Position numbers and translations under genes: made by a program. From Lachnospiraceae bacterium UBA6987 (GTDB taxonomy: Bacteria; Bacillota; Clostridia; Lachnospirales; Lachnospiraceae), in NCBI GenBank assembly GCA_002449955.1, contig DJYD01000024.1, forward strand, positions 1 through 38,366: DNA of 38,366 nt, given 5' to 3'. The notes below the pieces were generated by a model. It saw only the letters and a list, made by a program, of their open reading frames with translations, made no database searches and was not told the DNA's origin. Of this stretch, positions 16,032-24,412 are shown piece by piece (the first letter of the stretch is position 1; every line of letters begins with the position of its first letter).

Positions 16032-16068
16032 GAAGAATATCGGAATATATTCAACGCATAGATTTATC

Positions 16069-16112
16069 ATTAAAGGTCTGTCAGAGGAAATTTTCCTTGA
16101 CAGACCTTTAAT
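16069..16112 (+). terminator. Long hairpin terminator after tyrS
   Basis: Perfect 15-base arms ATTAAAGGTCTGTCA and TGACAGACCTTTAAT enclose a 14-base loop that can pair further (AGGAA with TTCCT). TGTTTCGTT follows. The A/T-rich stem base can also act on the opposite strand. Confidence 0.85.
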
Positions 16113-16137
16113 GTTTCGTTAAAATATCATAGATATG

Positions 16138-16165
16138 TTGTTTTCATTAGCAATTCACATATTGT
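16138..16165 (+). promoter_or_regulatory. Probable promoter of rny
   Basis: TTGTTT (16138-16143), a 16-base spacer and TATTGT (16160-16165) lie about 30 bases before the GTG start of rny. Confidence 0.5.
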
Positions 16166-16196
16166 ACCATGAAAATTTAATAAAGGAGGTGCTCCT

Positions 16197-17798
16197 GTGA
16201 CGCAACTGATGATGATAGCTGCGGCAGCGCCGATGAGACCGGGGTTAAGTCCACTTGTTTGGATCGGGATCATTGTCGCATGCGTACTGATCGCAGCTTT
16301 TCTCGCATGGAACCTTTCCGCTTCCCGCCAGAAGAAGATTTACGAAGAGACGGTTGGGACAGCCGAGGTGAAATCGCGTGAAATCATAGATGAAGCCATT
16401 AAAACAGCAGCAGAAAAGAAACGGGAAGCTCTTCTGGAAGCCAAGGAGGAAAATCTCGCTGCCAGAAATGATCTGGAACGGGAAACCAAGGAAAGAAGAG
16501 CCGAATTACAAAGGACAGAACGCCGCCTGCAGAACAAGGAGGAAAATCTTGACCGCAAGATTGAATCCCTGGAACGCAAGGAACAAAGTGTTCAGGCCAG
16601 AGATGAGCAGTTAAAGCGGAAGGACCAGAAAGTTCAGGAGATCATCGACCAGCAGCAGAATATGCTGGAACAGATCTCGGGTTTTTCCAAAGAGGAAGCC
16701 AAGGAATACCTCATTCGCAGTGTCGAAGAAGATGCCAAGCATGATATCGCCAAGAAGCTGCGGGAAATCGATGCACAGGCCAAGGAAGAAGCCACCAGAA
16801 AGGCAAAGGAATATATCGTTACTGCCATTCAGAAGTGTGCCGCCGACCATGTGGCTGAAGTGTCCATTTCCGTAGTGCCGCTTCCGAACGATGAGATGAA
16901 GGGCCGCATCATCGGCCGCGAAGGCCGCAATATCCGTGCGCTGGAGCAGGCGACGGGCGTGGACCTGATCGTGGATGATACGCCTGAAGCTGTCGTGCTT
17001 TCCGGATTTGACCCGATGCGCCGCGAGATCGCCAGAATCGCTCTTGAGAAGCTGATCCTGGACGGCCGTATCCATCCGGCCAGGATCGAAGAGGTGGTAG
17101 CCAAATCCAGAAAGGAAGTGGAAGAGTTCATCAAAGAACAGGGCGAAGCCGCTGTTCTGGAAGTGGGCGTGCACGGCATTCATCCGGAACTGGTCAAGCT
17201 CCTTGGACGGATGCATTTCCGCACGAGCTATGGGCAGAATGCCCTCAAGCATTCGATCGAGGTCGCGCATCTGTCAGGTCTTCTTGCGGGAGAACTGGGA
17301 CTGGACGTGCGTCTTGCCAAGCGTGCAGGTCTGCTGCATGACATCGGCAAGAGCGTAGACCATGACATGGAAGGCTCGCACGTGCAGATCGGTGCGGATC
17401 TGTGCCGCAAATACCGTGAGAACGCGGTGGTCATCAACGCCGTGGAATCTCACCACGGTGATGTGGAAGCGACCAGTCTGATTGCCTGCATCGTTCAGGC
17501 AGCGGATGCGATCTCTGCCGCAAGGCCCGGTGCCCGCCGTGAAACGCTGGAGACTTATACGAACCGCCTGACTCAGCTGGAAGAAATCACCAGCAGCTTC
17601 AAGGGTGTGGATAAGTCCTTTGCGATCCAGGCCGGCCGTGAGGTCCGCGTGATGGTCGTACCGGAACAGATCAATGATGATGCCATGACGATCCTGGCTC
17701 ATGATATCGCCAAGCGAATTGAGGATGAGATGGAATACCCCGGACAGATCAAGGTCAGCGTGATCCGCGAATCCCGTTCCGTCGATTATGCAAAATAA
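16197..17798 (+). CDS. rny: Ribonuclease Y
   Basis: RNase Y is the membrane-anchored endoribonuclease that starts mRNA decay in many Firmicutes. The 533-residue protein has an N-terminal membrane helix (about 18-40) and a long charged coiled coil (about 45-190, rich in Glu, Lys and Arg). A KH domain carries GRIIGREGRNIR, and an HD hydrolase domain has His381-Asp382 in LLHDIGKSVDHD. The C-terminal MVVPEQINDDAM is also typical. It starts at GTG with a perfect AAAGGAGG seven bases upstream. The N-terminal tail before the membrane helix is slightly longer than usual. It stands alone between its promoter and a terminator. Confidence 0.97.
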   Translation: MTQLMMIAAAAPMRPGLSPLVWIGIIVACVLIAAFLAWNLSASRQKKIYEETVGTAEVKSREIIDEAIKTAAEKKREALLEAKEENLAARNDLERETKERRAELQRTERRLQNKEENLDRKIESLERKEQSVQARDEQLKRKDQKVQEIIDQQQNMLEQISGFSKEEAKEYLIRSVEEDAKHDIAKKLREIDAQAKEEATRKAKEYIVTAIQKCAADHVAEVSISVVPLPNDEMKGRIIGREGRNIRALEQATGVDLIVDDTPEAVVLSGFDPMRREIARIALEKLILDGRIHPARIEEVVAKSRKEVEEFIKEQGEAAVLEVGVHGIHPELVKLLGRMHFRTSYGQNALKHSIEVAHLSGLLAGELGLDVRLAKRAGLLHDIGKSVDHDMEGSHVQIGADLCRKYRENAVVINAVESHHGDVEATSLIACIVQAADAISAARPGARRETLETYTNRLTQLEEITSSFKGVDKSFAIQAGREVRVMVVPEQINDDAMTILAHDIAKRIEDEMEYPGQIKVSVIRESRSVDYAK

Positions 17799-17800
17799 GC

Positions 17801-17842
17801 AAAAGCCCCATTCCGGAAAAACCGGAAAGGGGCTTTTCTCTT
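17801..17842 (+). terminator. Intrinsic terminator after rny
   Basis: AAAAGCCCC and GGGGCTTTT arms flank an inner CCGG-AAAAA-CCGG hairpin; TTTTCTCTTTT follows. It starts three bases after the rny stop. Confidence 0.92.
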
Positions 17843-17871
17843 TTGACATTCCGGACTGCTTTTGCTACAAT
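17843..17871 (+). promoter_or_regulatory. Strong sigma-A promoter of the exonuclease III gene
   Basis: Consensus TTGACA (17843-17848), a 17-base spacer and TACAAT (17866-17871). It directly follows the rny terminator. Confidence 0.9.
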
Positions 17872-17904
17872 GCTGCCTGCATCCCTTCAAGAAAGGAAAC
17901 AATG

Positions 17905-18657
17905 ATGAAACTGATCTCATGGAATGTGAACGGCCTGCGCGCCGTGATCGGGAAAAATTTCAAAGAAGCTTTCGATGAATTGAACGCCGATGTGTTCTGC
18001 ATCCAGGAAAGTAAGCTTCAGGAAGGGCAGCTTGATCTGGACCTGCCCGGATACCGCGCCTACTGGAACTATGCGGAAAAGAAAGGCTACAGCGGTACGG
18101 CGGTTTTTACGAAGGAAGAGCCGCTTTCCGTCACGTATGGGCTGCCCGAGGAAGAGCACAATCACGAGGGACGAGTCATCACCTGTGAATATCCGGCGTT
18201 TTATCTGATCTGCTGCTATACGCCGAATTCCCAGGACGGTCTGAAACGGATCGAATACCGGCTCCGTTTTGAGGATGCGCTGCGGAATTACATGGTGAGT
18301 CTGGATCAGAATAAGCCTGTGATCCTCTGCGGCGATCTGAATGTCGCACATGAAGAGATCGATCTGAAAAATCCGGCCTCCAATCACATGAACGCGGGTT
18401 TTTCCGATGAGGAGAGAGGCAAGATGACGGAGCTTCTTTCAGCAGGCTTTGTGGATTCCTTCCGCTATCTCTACCCGGATCTTGCGGGTGCCTACAGCTG
18501 GTGGTCCTACCGCATGAAGGCGCGGGAGAGGAACGCAGGATGGCGCATCGATTACTTCATCGTTTCGAAGCGCTTTGCGGACCGGATCGAATCGGCCGGG
18601 ATCCATTCGGAGATCTACGGCTCCGACCACTGCCCGGTGGAGCTTGTGATCCGATGA
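17905..18657 (+). CDS. Exodeoxyribonuclease III / AP endonuclease
   Basis: A Mg-dependent enzyme that cuts at abasic sites and removes 3' blocks in base-excision repair. The protein has 250 residues from the second of two adjacent ATGs (17902 is the alternative, adding one Met); AAGGA is better spaced for the second. Motifs of the exonuclease III fold are ISWNVNGLRAV, the metal ligand Glu in CIQESKLQ, YTPNSQDGLKR, CGDLNVAHEEIDLKNP, the Trp-rich YSWWSYRMKARERNAGWRID and the catalytic GSDHCPVEL. This layout fits the Firmicutes ExoA type. The last codons are repeated just after the stop (see the tandem repeat). Confidence 0.95.
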   Translation: MKLISWNVNGLRAVIGKNFKEAFDELNADVFCIQESKLQEGQLDLDLPGYRAYWNYAEKKGYSGTAVFTKEEPLSVTYGLPEEEHNHEGRVITCEYPAFYLICCYTPNSQDGLKRIEYRLRFEDALRNYMVSLDQNKPVILCGDLNVAHEEIDLKNPASNHMNAGFSDEERGKMTELLSAGFVDSFRYLYPDLAGAYSWWSYRMKARERNAGWRIDYFIVSKRFADRIESAGIHSEIYGSDHCPVELVIR

Positions 18658-18687
18658 CTTTTTGAGCCTGTGATCCGCTGATTTTCG
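18640..18687 (+). repeat. Imperfect 24-base tandem duplication across the exonuclease III stop
   Basis: Bases 18640-18663 and 18664-18687 are two adjacent copies with a few differences. The first encodes the last residues ELVIR and the stop; the second would read EPVIR and a stop in the same frame. It looks like a local duplication of the gene end. Confidence 0.75.
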
Positions 18688-18689
18688 TC

Positions 18690-18718
18690 TTGTGTTTATC
18701 ACGCAGAGATGCTATACT
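18690..18718 (+). promoter_or_regulatory. Sigma-A promoter of the lysyl-tRNA synthetase gene
   Basis: TTGTGT (18690-18695), a 17-base spacer and TATACT (18713-18718), 31 bases before the ATG. Confidence 0.8.
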
Positions 18719-18749
18719 TTCACATAAATCAAATTTTGAGGTGTTGCTT

Positions 18750-20759
18750 ATGCACTGGTCAGATGAGGTGGCGGCAAAGATCATTGCCCGCCGTCCGGAT
18801 AAGGAAGAATATGTATGTGCAGCAGGGATCAGCCCTTCGGGCTCGATCCACATCGGTAATTTCCGTGATATTGCTACCAGTTATTTTGTTGTAAAGGCCC
18901 TGGAGCGCGCGGGAAAAAAGGCAAAGCTCCTGTTCAGCTGGGACGAGTTCGACCGTCTGCGGAAGGTGCCGAAAAATGTGTCGGCGGTCCGTGACGATTT
19001 CGAAAAGTATGTTGGCTTTCCCTATGTTGACGTGCCGGATCCCTTTGAGAGCGGCGCGCCTTCCTATGCGGCCTATTTCGAAAATGAATTCATCGCTTCG
19101 ATGGAGAAGATCGGGATAACGCTGGACTATCGCTATCAGGCGGAGATGTATAGAAGCGGCGCCTATAAGGAGCACGTTCTGCACGCGCTCCATGAACGCG
19201 GCCATATCTTCGATATTCTGGACAGCTTCCGTACCCAGGATGCCCAGGAAGGCGAGCGCGAGGCTTATTACCCGGTCAGCATCTACTGCCCGGTTTGCCA
19301 CCGCGATACCACAAAGATCTTAAACCTGTCCGATGACGACAAAGCGGAATACGAATGTGCCTGTGGCCATCACGGCACCTTCGATTTCCACAAGGATACA
19401 AACTGCAAGCTGGCCTGGAAGGTCGACTGGCCCATGCGCTGGCTGTATGAGGGCGTTGATTTCGAACCCGGCGGAAAGGACCATGCAAGCCCCGGCGGAA
19501 GCTACGACAACGGCAAGGTCATTGCGAAGGAGATCTTCGGCTACGACGCGCCGTTCTTCCAGGGCTACGAATTCATCGGCATCAAGGGCGCAACCGGCAA
19601 GATGAGCGGATCATCCGGCCTGAACCTGACCCCGGATACGCTTTTAAAGATTTATCAGCCCGAGGTGTTATTGTGGCTGTATTCCCGCTGCGATCCCACG
19701 AAGGCCTTCGATTTCTGCTTTGACGACGGGATCCTGCGCCAGTACTTCGAATTCGACAAGCAATACAACGATTATGTCGCCGGAAAGACAGATGAGTACG
19801 GCACCATCGCCATGCAGGACTGCCTGACGAGAGGCGCGAACCTGAAGACACCGCCCATGTCCCTGCTTGTCCAGCTCGGCTCCATCGTCAATTTCGATGT
19901 GCCGCTCATGGAGACCATTTTCAAAAAGATCAATATGCCCTACACCCGCGAGGATTTTGCGGACAGACTGGAGCTGGCCCGCTACTGGCTCGAGCAGTGC
20001 GCGCCCGAACAGGCGAACAAGCTGAGAAAGACCCGCGATTTTGAGCTCTACGAAAGCATGACTGATGAGGAAAAGAGCGAGATCGCTCTGCTTAAGGACT
20101 ATATTGCGGCCGGCGGTTACTCGCTCGATGATCTGAATACGAAGCTTTATGATATTCCGAAGGCTGTCTACGGAGCGGATGCGCCGAACCTTAAGGCGGT
20201 GCAGGGACGCTTCTTCAAGCTGGTCTACCTCCTGCTGCTCGGAAAGGAGAGAGGTCCGCGCCTCTATCTGTTCCTGAATGCGATGAAACCGGAGGACATC
20301 CTCCCGCTGCTTGATTTCACGGCGCCGAAGACGGAAGCAGAGCTCCATCCCGAAGCCGAAGAGGAAAAGCCTGCCGAAGAAAAGAAGGAACGCGTATACG
20401 GCGATCCCGATCCGGTAGCGCCTTTCTCCGAAGAAATGATCAGTAAGGACGACTTCATGAAGACCGATCTTCGGGTCTGCCGCATCGTCAAGGCTCAGGA
20501 GATCCGCAAGGCCCGCAACAACCTGAAGCTGACGCTGTTTGACGGCATCAGGGAACGTGTGATCGTTTCTTCGATCAAGGATGACTACAGCTGTGAGGAA
20601 CTGGTCGGAAAGAAGATCATCGTGGTCTGCAATCTGACGCCTGCGCGCCTTACCGGCGTGACGAGCGAAGGCATGCTGCTTGCTGCGACCAATAATGCCT
20701 GCGGTGTACAGGTGATTTTTGTGGATGAGCGTGTGCCTGAAGGAACCCGCATAATGTAA
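18750..20759 (+). CDS. lysK: Class I lysyl-tRNA synthetase with C-terminal tRNA-binding domain
   Basis: This enzyme charges tRNA-Lys and is the archaeal-type LysRS, unrelated to the common class II bacterial enzyme. The protein has 669 residues from the ATG preceded by GAGGTG; it opens HWSDEVAAKII, typical of the family. Residues 22-40 hold the HIGH-like site (CAAGISPSGSIHIGNFRD), CxxC pairs near 180 and 203 could bind zinc, and the KMSKS loop reads KMSGS at 284-288. The catalytic and helical body ends near 525. An E/K-rich linker (about 527-553) leads to a Trbp111/EMAP-like OB domain (about 560-669), seen in MTDLRV-like KTDLRVCRIV and LTPARLTGVTSEGMLLAA. Such a domain is usual on MetRS, not here. 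It has its own promoter and terminator. Confidence 0.93.
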   Translation: MHWSDEVAAKIIARRPDKEEYVCAAGISPSGSIHIGNFRDIATSYFVVKALERAGKKAKLLFSWDEFDRLRKVPKNVSAVRDDFEKYVGFPYVDVPDPFESGAPSYAAYFENEFIASMEKIGITLDYRYQAEMYRSGAYKEHVLHALHERGHIFDILDSFRTQDAQEGEREAYYPVSIYCPVCHRDTTKILNLSDDDKAEYECACGHHGTFDFHKDTNCKLAWKVDWPMRWLYEGVDFEPGGKDHASPGGSYDNGKVIAKEIFGYDAPFFQGYEFIGIKGATGKMSGSSGLNLTPDTLLKIYQPEVLLWLYSRCDPTKAFDFCFDDGILRQYFEFDKQYNDYVAGKTDEYGTIAMQDCLTRGANLKTPPMSLLVQLGSIVNFDVPLMETIFKKINMPYTREDFADRLELARYWLEQCAPEQANKLRKTRDFELYESMTDEEKSEIALLKDYIAAGGYSLDDLNTKLYDIPKAVYGADAPNLKAVQGRFFKLVYLLLLGKERGPRLYLFLNAMKPEDILPLLDFTAPKTEAELHPEAEEEKPAEEKKERVYGDPDPVAPFSEEMISKDDFMKTDLRVCRIVKAQEIRKARNNLKLTLFDGIRERVIVSSIKDDYSCEELVGKKIIVVCNLTPARLTGVTSEGMLLAATNNACGVQVIFVDERVPEGTRIM

Positions 20760-20770
20760 TAAAGTATCAG

Positions 20771-20817
20771 AAAAAGCGATTGCCGCGGCGCCTGCAGCGC
20801 CGCGGCAATCGCTTTTT
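20771..20817. terminator. Very strong bidirectional terminator between lysK and the PBP gene
   Basis: Perfect 21-base arms (20771-20791 and 20797-20817) with a five-base loop. A runs and T runs at the base serve both converging genes. Confidence 0.95.
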
Positions 20818-20847
20818 CGTATTTGATTTCTGAAAAGGATTTTTCGC

Positions 20848-23589
20848 TTACGGAAGATCCGGATCTGCAGGCAGATCATACGCGTCTCCGGGCTGAACGG
20901 GATCAGCAGGATCGATATCTGTATCCGTATCTGTATCGGAATCACCGGCATCCGTTTCAGTATCCGTTTCCGCATCGGTACTTTCCTCGGTGGTTTCCTC
21001 TTCCGTAGTCTCAGGTTCCTTGTGGATATAGCACATCGGAGGATTCTCATCATAACGATAGATATACGGGGAATCAACGGTGACGGTATCGGTAGGAGGC
21101 ATGTCATAAAAAAGTTTGCTGTATGTGGCGACACACCAGGGATTGGCTTCACAGTCGCTTTCCGCGCAGATGTGAATCAGCATATGACAGTCACACTTTT
21201 CCGTGGGCTCCGTACCGCGTGTGAAATATTCCATATAGGGCTTATTGTTCTCATCCAGCTCACATACACCGGGGATAGCCAGCTTGCCGCACAGCGGACA
21301 TACGTAACAGGCGGTGACGCTGCCGGGCTGTGTAAAGGGCGTGGCCGGTTTTCCTGCATTGATGCGATCCATGACAGCCTTCCATACATTCTTGTGGTAG
21401 TTGTTCATGGTGACGCTGCCGTTAAGTGTTTTGCTGCCGTCGTCAAATCCGCTCCAAACACCCATCGTGTAGTAATTGGTATAGCCGACAAACCAGTAGT
21501 CGCGGCCTCTGCCGGTTCCGTCTGTTGCGGTTCCGGATTTGCCGGCTGCCGGCATTCCTCCGGCGAGGGTTGCCGAGACAGAACTGGAATTGACCCAGGT
21601 TCCCTTGGCCCGCTGATCGTTCATGGAATCTGCCATAGCAGAGGTCAGAAGATAAGCAGTGGAAGGCTTGACAACCTGATAGGATTCCTGCGTTTTGTCT
21701 AACAGAACATTGCCGCTGTGATCGGTGATCCTGGTATAAAAGGTCTGCTCGGTGTAAGTGCCGCTGTTGGCAAGTGCCGCATAAGCGTCAGTCAGTTCAA
21801 GCAGGTTGACGCCCCTGGTCAGACTGCCCAGGCAGAGCGCAGGGCCGAGATCGGAATAGACCTTGCCGCCGATCGTTTCGCTGCGCACAAGGGAAGTAAA
21901 GCCAAAGTTTTCCAGGGCTTCAAAGGCCGGTTCAATACCGACGTTATGGATCATGAAGGCAGCGGATACAACATTCATGGAATAGACGATTGCCATACGG
22001 GCCGTGCTGCGCCCGAGCCACAGATCGCTGCCCCACCAGTTTCGCATGGTATAGTCCTGAACCGAGAACGGGACATCATTCTGCCAGCTTGACAGGGTGA
22101 TCGAACCGTTATCTAAGCCGGGGGCAAAAGTAGACAGGACCTTGAAGGTGGAGCCGGGCGAGCGGTAGGTATCGATCGCGCGGTCATAGGAACGGCTGAC
22201 GTTTTTTTCGCCGCGTCCGCCGCAGATGGCAAGGACGTGGCCGTTGCTCTGATCGATGATGACAGCGGAAAGCTGCGGCTGAAGCGTATAGTAAATCTTT
22301 TCATCGGCGACAGCAGCGCCCTCCGGCAGCATTTCTTTTTTAAAGCGTTCAATGAGGGCGGTGATTTCGTCCTTGCTTTCAAAAACCAGATCATGCAGCT
22401 GATAGCGGTTTTTGATGTGGTTTTCGTTGTAGGTCCCGGTGGTTCCGTCTGCGTTTTCAACATTGATGGTACAAGTAAAAGACCACTGGAAGCAGTCCTC
22501 CGGGTAGTGCGCGGGATTGTTCACTTCCTCGTCGAGCACGGCCTGGATCTTGCTGTCCATGGTGGTATAAATGTTCAGACCGCCGCTGTACAGCAGCGTA
22601 TAGGCATCGGCTTCACTGTAGCCTAAGGTGTTCTGGAGGTCTTCCAGAACCTCATTAATGACGGCGTCGGTAAAATAACTGTAAGGCGACGCATTCTCCT
22701 TGATTTTCAGATTGTTCTCTGCAATTCGTTCATAAAGCGAAGCCGTATCGGCGATGGCCTCATCATATTCTGCCTGGGTGATCAGATCCTGATCCAGCAT
22801 ATGATTCAGTACGGACAGACGGCGGGTCGTATTGTTTTCCGGAAAACGTATCGGATTATATCGGTAAGGGTTTTGCGTGATGCCCGCAATGCAGGCACAT
22901 TCCGAAAGGGTAAGATCCTCCACATCTTTGCCGAAATAGCGCTGGCTGGCCACCTGAACGCCTAAGCTGTTCTGTCCGAGGTTGATGGAATTCAGATAAC
23001 TGATCAGGATTTCTTTTTTGGGGACTTCCTTTTCAAGCAGGATCGCCAGATACTGCTCCTGGAATTTGCGGATAAAACGGGCGCCCCAGCCTTTTTCCGT
23101 GCCGCCGTTAAAAACGTTGTTCTTGATCAGCTGCTGGGTGATCGTCGATGCGCCGCCATTGATATGTCCTCGCAGAAGAAGAGACGCCATGGAACGCAGT
23201 ACCCCGCGGATATCCACCCCCTCATGGGTCCAGAAGCGTTCGTCCTCGATAGCCACAAAGCCGTCGATGAGGTCCTGGGGAATACGGGACAGAGGCACAG
23301 GGTCACGGTTGGAGCCGGATTTGATCAACATTTCCACGGAATTTCCCTCTTTGTCATAGAGGACCGAGGCTATGCCGAGCGGTGTGACGGTCAGGGATTC
23401 GGCTTCGGGCGCAGTGTCTACGATCCCCTTAACGGTTCCGTAGAGAAAGCTGCCGCCGATCGCGAAGACAAGAACAATCAGGAGAACCATGATCTTCAGC
23501 ACATGAAGAATCAGGCGGCTGGTCATTTTGCCTCCCCGGTGAGCCGCATGCTCAAGCTCGTATGCAACACTTTCAGCATCGTATTTCAT
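20848..23589 (-). CDS. Class A penicillin-binding protein (PBP1A-like)
   Basis: A bifunctional peptidoglycan synthase on the outer face of the membrane. The 913-residue protein has a cytoplasmic N-terminus, a membrane helix (about 26-50), a GT51 glycosyltransferase domain and a transpeptidase domain. GT51 motifs are EDERFWTHEGVD and GGASTITQQLIKN. The transpeptidase has STFK (coded near 22141), SMN and KSGT, the last a variant of KTGT. After it comes a cysteine-rich stretch with CYVCPLCGK and about ten Cys. An Asp/Thr/Glu-rich tail with DT repeats follows, ending at LPADPDLP. GGGAGG precedes the ATG, and a TATAAT promoter lies just upstream. It is monocistronic. Confidence 0.95.
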   Translation of the reverse strand: MKYDAESVAYELEHAAHRGGKMTSRLILHVLKIMVLLIVLVFAIGGSFLYGTVKGIVDTAPEAESLTVTPLGIASVLYDKEGNSVEMLIKSGSNRDPVPLSRIPQDLIDGFVAIEDERFWTHEGVDIRGVLRSMASLLLRGHINGGASTITQQLIKNNVFNGGTEKGWGARFIRKFQEQYLAILLEKEVPKKEILISYLNSINLGQNSLGVQVASQRYFGKDVEDLTLSECACIAGITQNPYRYNPIRFPENNTTRRLSVLNHMLDQDLITQAEYDEAIADTASLYERIAENNLKIKENASPYSYFTDAVINEVLEDLQNTLGYSEADAYTLLYSGGLNIYTTMDSKIQAVLDEEVNNPAHYPEDCFQWSFTCTINVENADGTTGTYNENHIKNRYQLHDLVFESKDEITALIERFKKEMLPEGAAVADEKIYYTLQPQLSAVIIDQSNGHVLAICGGRGEKNVSRSYDRAIDTYRSPGSTFKVLSTFAPGLDNGSITLSSWQNDVPFSVQDYTMRNWWGSDLWLGRSTARMAIVYSMNVVSAAFMIHNVGIEPAFEALENFGFTSLVRSETIGGKVYSDLGPALCLGSLTRGVNLLELTDAYAALANSGTYTEQTFYTRITDHSGNVLLDKTQESYQVVKPSTAYLLTSAMADSMNDQRAKGTWVNSSSVSATLAGGMPAAGKSGTATDGTGRGRDYWFVGYTNYYTMGVWSGFDDGSKTLNGSVTMNNYHKNVWKAVMDRINAGKPATPFTQPGSVTACYVCPLCGKLAIPGVCELDENNKPYMEYFTRGTEPTEKCDCHMLIHICAESDCEANPWCVATYSKLFYDMPPTDTVTVDSPYIYRYDENPPMCYIHKEPETTEEETTEESTDAETDTETDAGDSDTDTDTDIDPADPVQPGDAYDLPADPDLP
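20917..20978 (-). repeat. Six-base-unit repeat encoding Asp-Thr tail of the PBP
   Basis: Degenerate repeats of a GATACN-type hexamer (minus strand) encode runs such as DTDTDTD and DTETD. The tract is prone to slippage, so tail length may vary between strains. Confidence 0.7.
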
Positions 23590-23606
23590 AATCGCCTCCC
23601 GCGGAC

Positions 23607-23636
23607 ATTATAGCAGATAGGCAGTCGATCGGTAAA
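23607..23636 (-). promoter_or_regulatory. Sigma-A promoter of the PBP gene
   Basis: On the minus strand TTTACC (23636-23631), an 18-base spacer and a perfect TATAAT (23612-23607), only 17 bases before the ATG, so the leader is short. Confidence 0.75.
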
Positions 23637-23647
23637 GAAAAACTTCC

Positions 23648-23676
23648 TTGGCAAATTCTTTCCTTCATGATATGGT
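23648..23676 (+). promoter_or_regulatory. Promoter of the YigZ family gene
   Basis: TTGGCA (23648-23653), a 17-base spacer and TATGGT (23671-23676), 25 bases before the GTG start and divergent from the PBP promoter. Confidence 0.65.
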
Positions 23677-23701
23677 TAACTAAAGAACGGAGGAGACTAA
23701 G

Positions 23702-24367
23702 GTGGCAGCATCCTACAGGATCTTAAATAAAACCGGAAACGGTTACTACGAAGAGAAACGCTCCCGTTTTCTGGCGACGGCCTATCCCGTGCATTCAGAG
23801 GAGGAAGCCGCGTTTCTGATTGCGGCAGAAAGAAAGAAAACGTACGATGCAAGGCATCACTGCTGGGCATATGCGCTTGGACCGCAGAACGAGACCTGCC
23901 GCTTCAGCGACGACGGCGAGCCGTCCGGTACGGCGGGAAAGCCGATCCTTGAAGTGCTGCTCGGGAGGGAAATCCACGACGTGTTAATCATTGTCACGCG
24001 GTATTTCGGCGGAACGCTGTTAGGAACCGGCGGCCTTGTGCGGGCATATACGGCGGCTTCCCAGGATGCACTGGACCATGCGGAAACGGCAGTGGTCCGC
24101 CCCGCAGTTAAGGCCTCCGTCACCTGCGGATATTCCGATCTGGCCAGGATCGACAAGCTTATCCGGAACGATGAGACCGTTTATGAGGCCTCTCGCAGCT
24201 ATGGCGAAAAAACGGAGATATCCCTTTATCTGACGGCTGATCCTGAAGCTTTTGCCTCAGCACTCGGAGACGCTTCTTCCGGAAGGGCTGTCCTTTCGCT
24301 TTCAGACGAAACGGGGATCATGACCGACGGAGAACACTTTCTCCGGGAACACGACCCCCGACCGTAA
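23702..24367 (+). CDS. YigZ/IMPACT family protein (UPF0029)
   Basis: A 221-residue soluble protein of the YigZ/YvyE family, related to the eukaryotic translation regulator IMPACT. Its bacterial function is not settled; a nucleic-acid or ribosome-linked role is suspected. The N-terminal UPF0029 domain carries EEKRSRFLATAYPV, ARHHCWAYALG, FSDDGEPSGTAGKPILEVL, and TRYFGGTLLGTGGLVRAY, all highly conserved in the family. A smaller C-terminal DUF1949-like domain follows (about 140-205). It starts at GTG with GGAGGAG upstream. It is a single-gene unit converging on the DUF4349 gene; no clear terminator is seen in the 45 bases between. Confidence 0.93.
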   Translation: MAASYRILNKTGNGYYEEKRSRFLATAYPVHSEEEAAFLIAAERKKTYDARHHCWAYALGPQNETCRFSDDGEPSGTAGKPILEVLLGREIHDVLIIVTRYFGGTLLGTGGLVRAYTAASQDALDHAETAVVRPAVKASVTCGYSDLARIDKLIRNDETVYEASRSYGEKTEISLYLTADPEAFASALGDASSGRAVLSLSDETGIMTDGEHFLREHDPRP

Positions 24368-24412
24368 GATGTTTTAGAACAGTTTATGCTTTATCATTTC
24401 TGCCTGTTTCCG

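Noticed and set aside
14817..16070. A 417-codon open frame on the minus strand opposite tyrS
   Set aside because: It lies wholly over a clear tyrosyl-tRNA synthetase, its translation has no recognisable domain, and it arises from codon bias in the real gene.
19668..21152. A 494-codon minus-strand frame over the end of lysK and the PBP tail
   Set aside because: It crosses the 21-base-pair terminator and overlaps two well-supported genes; the translation of the repeat tract gives only low-complexity Arg/Ile runs.
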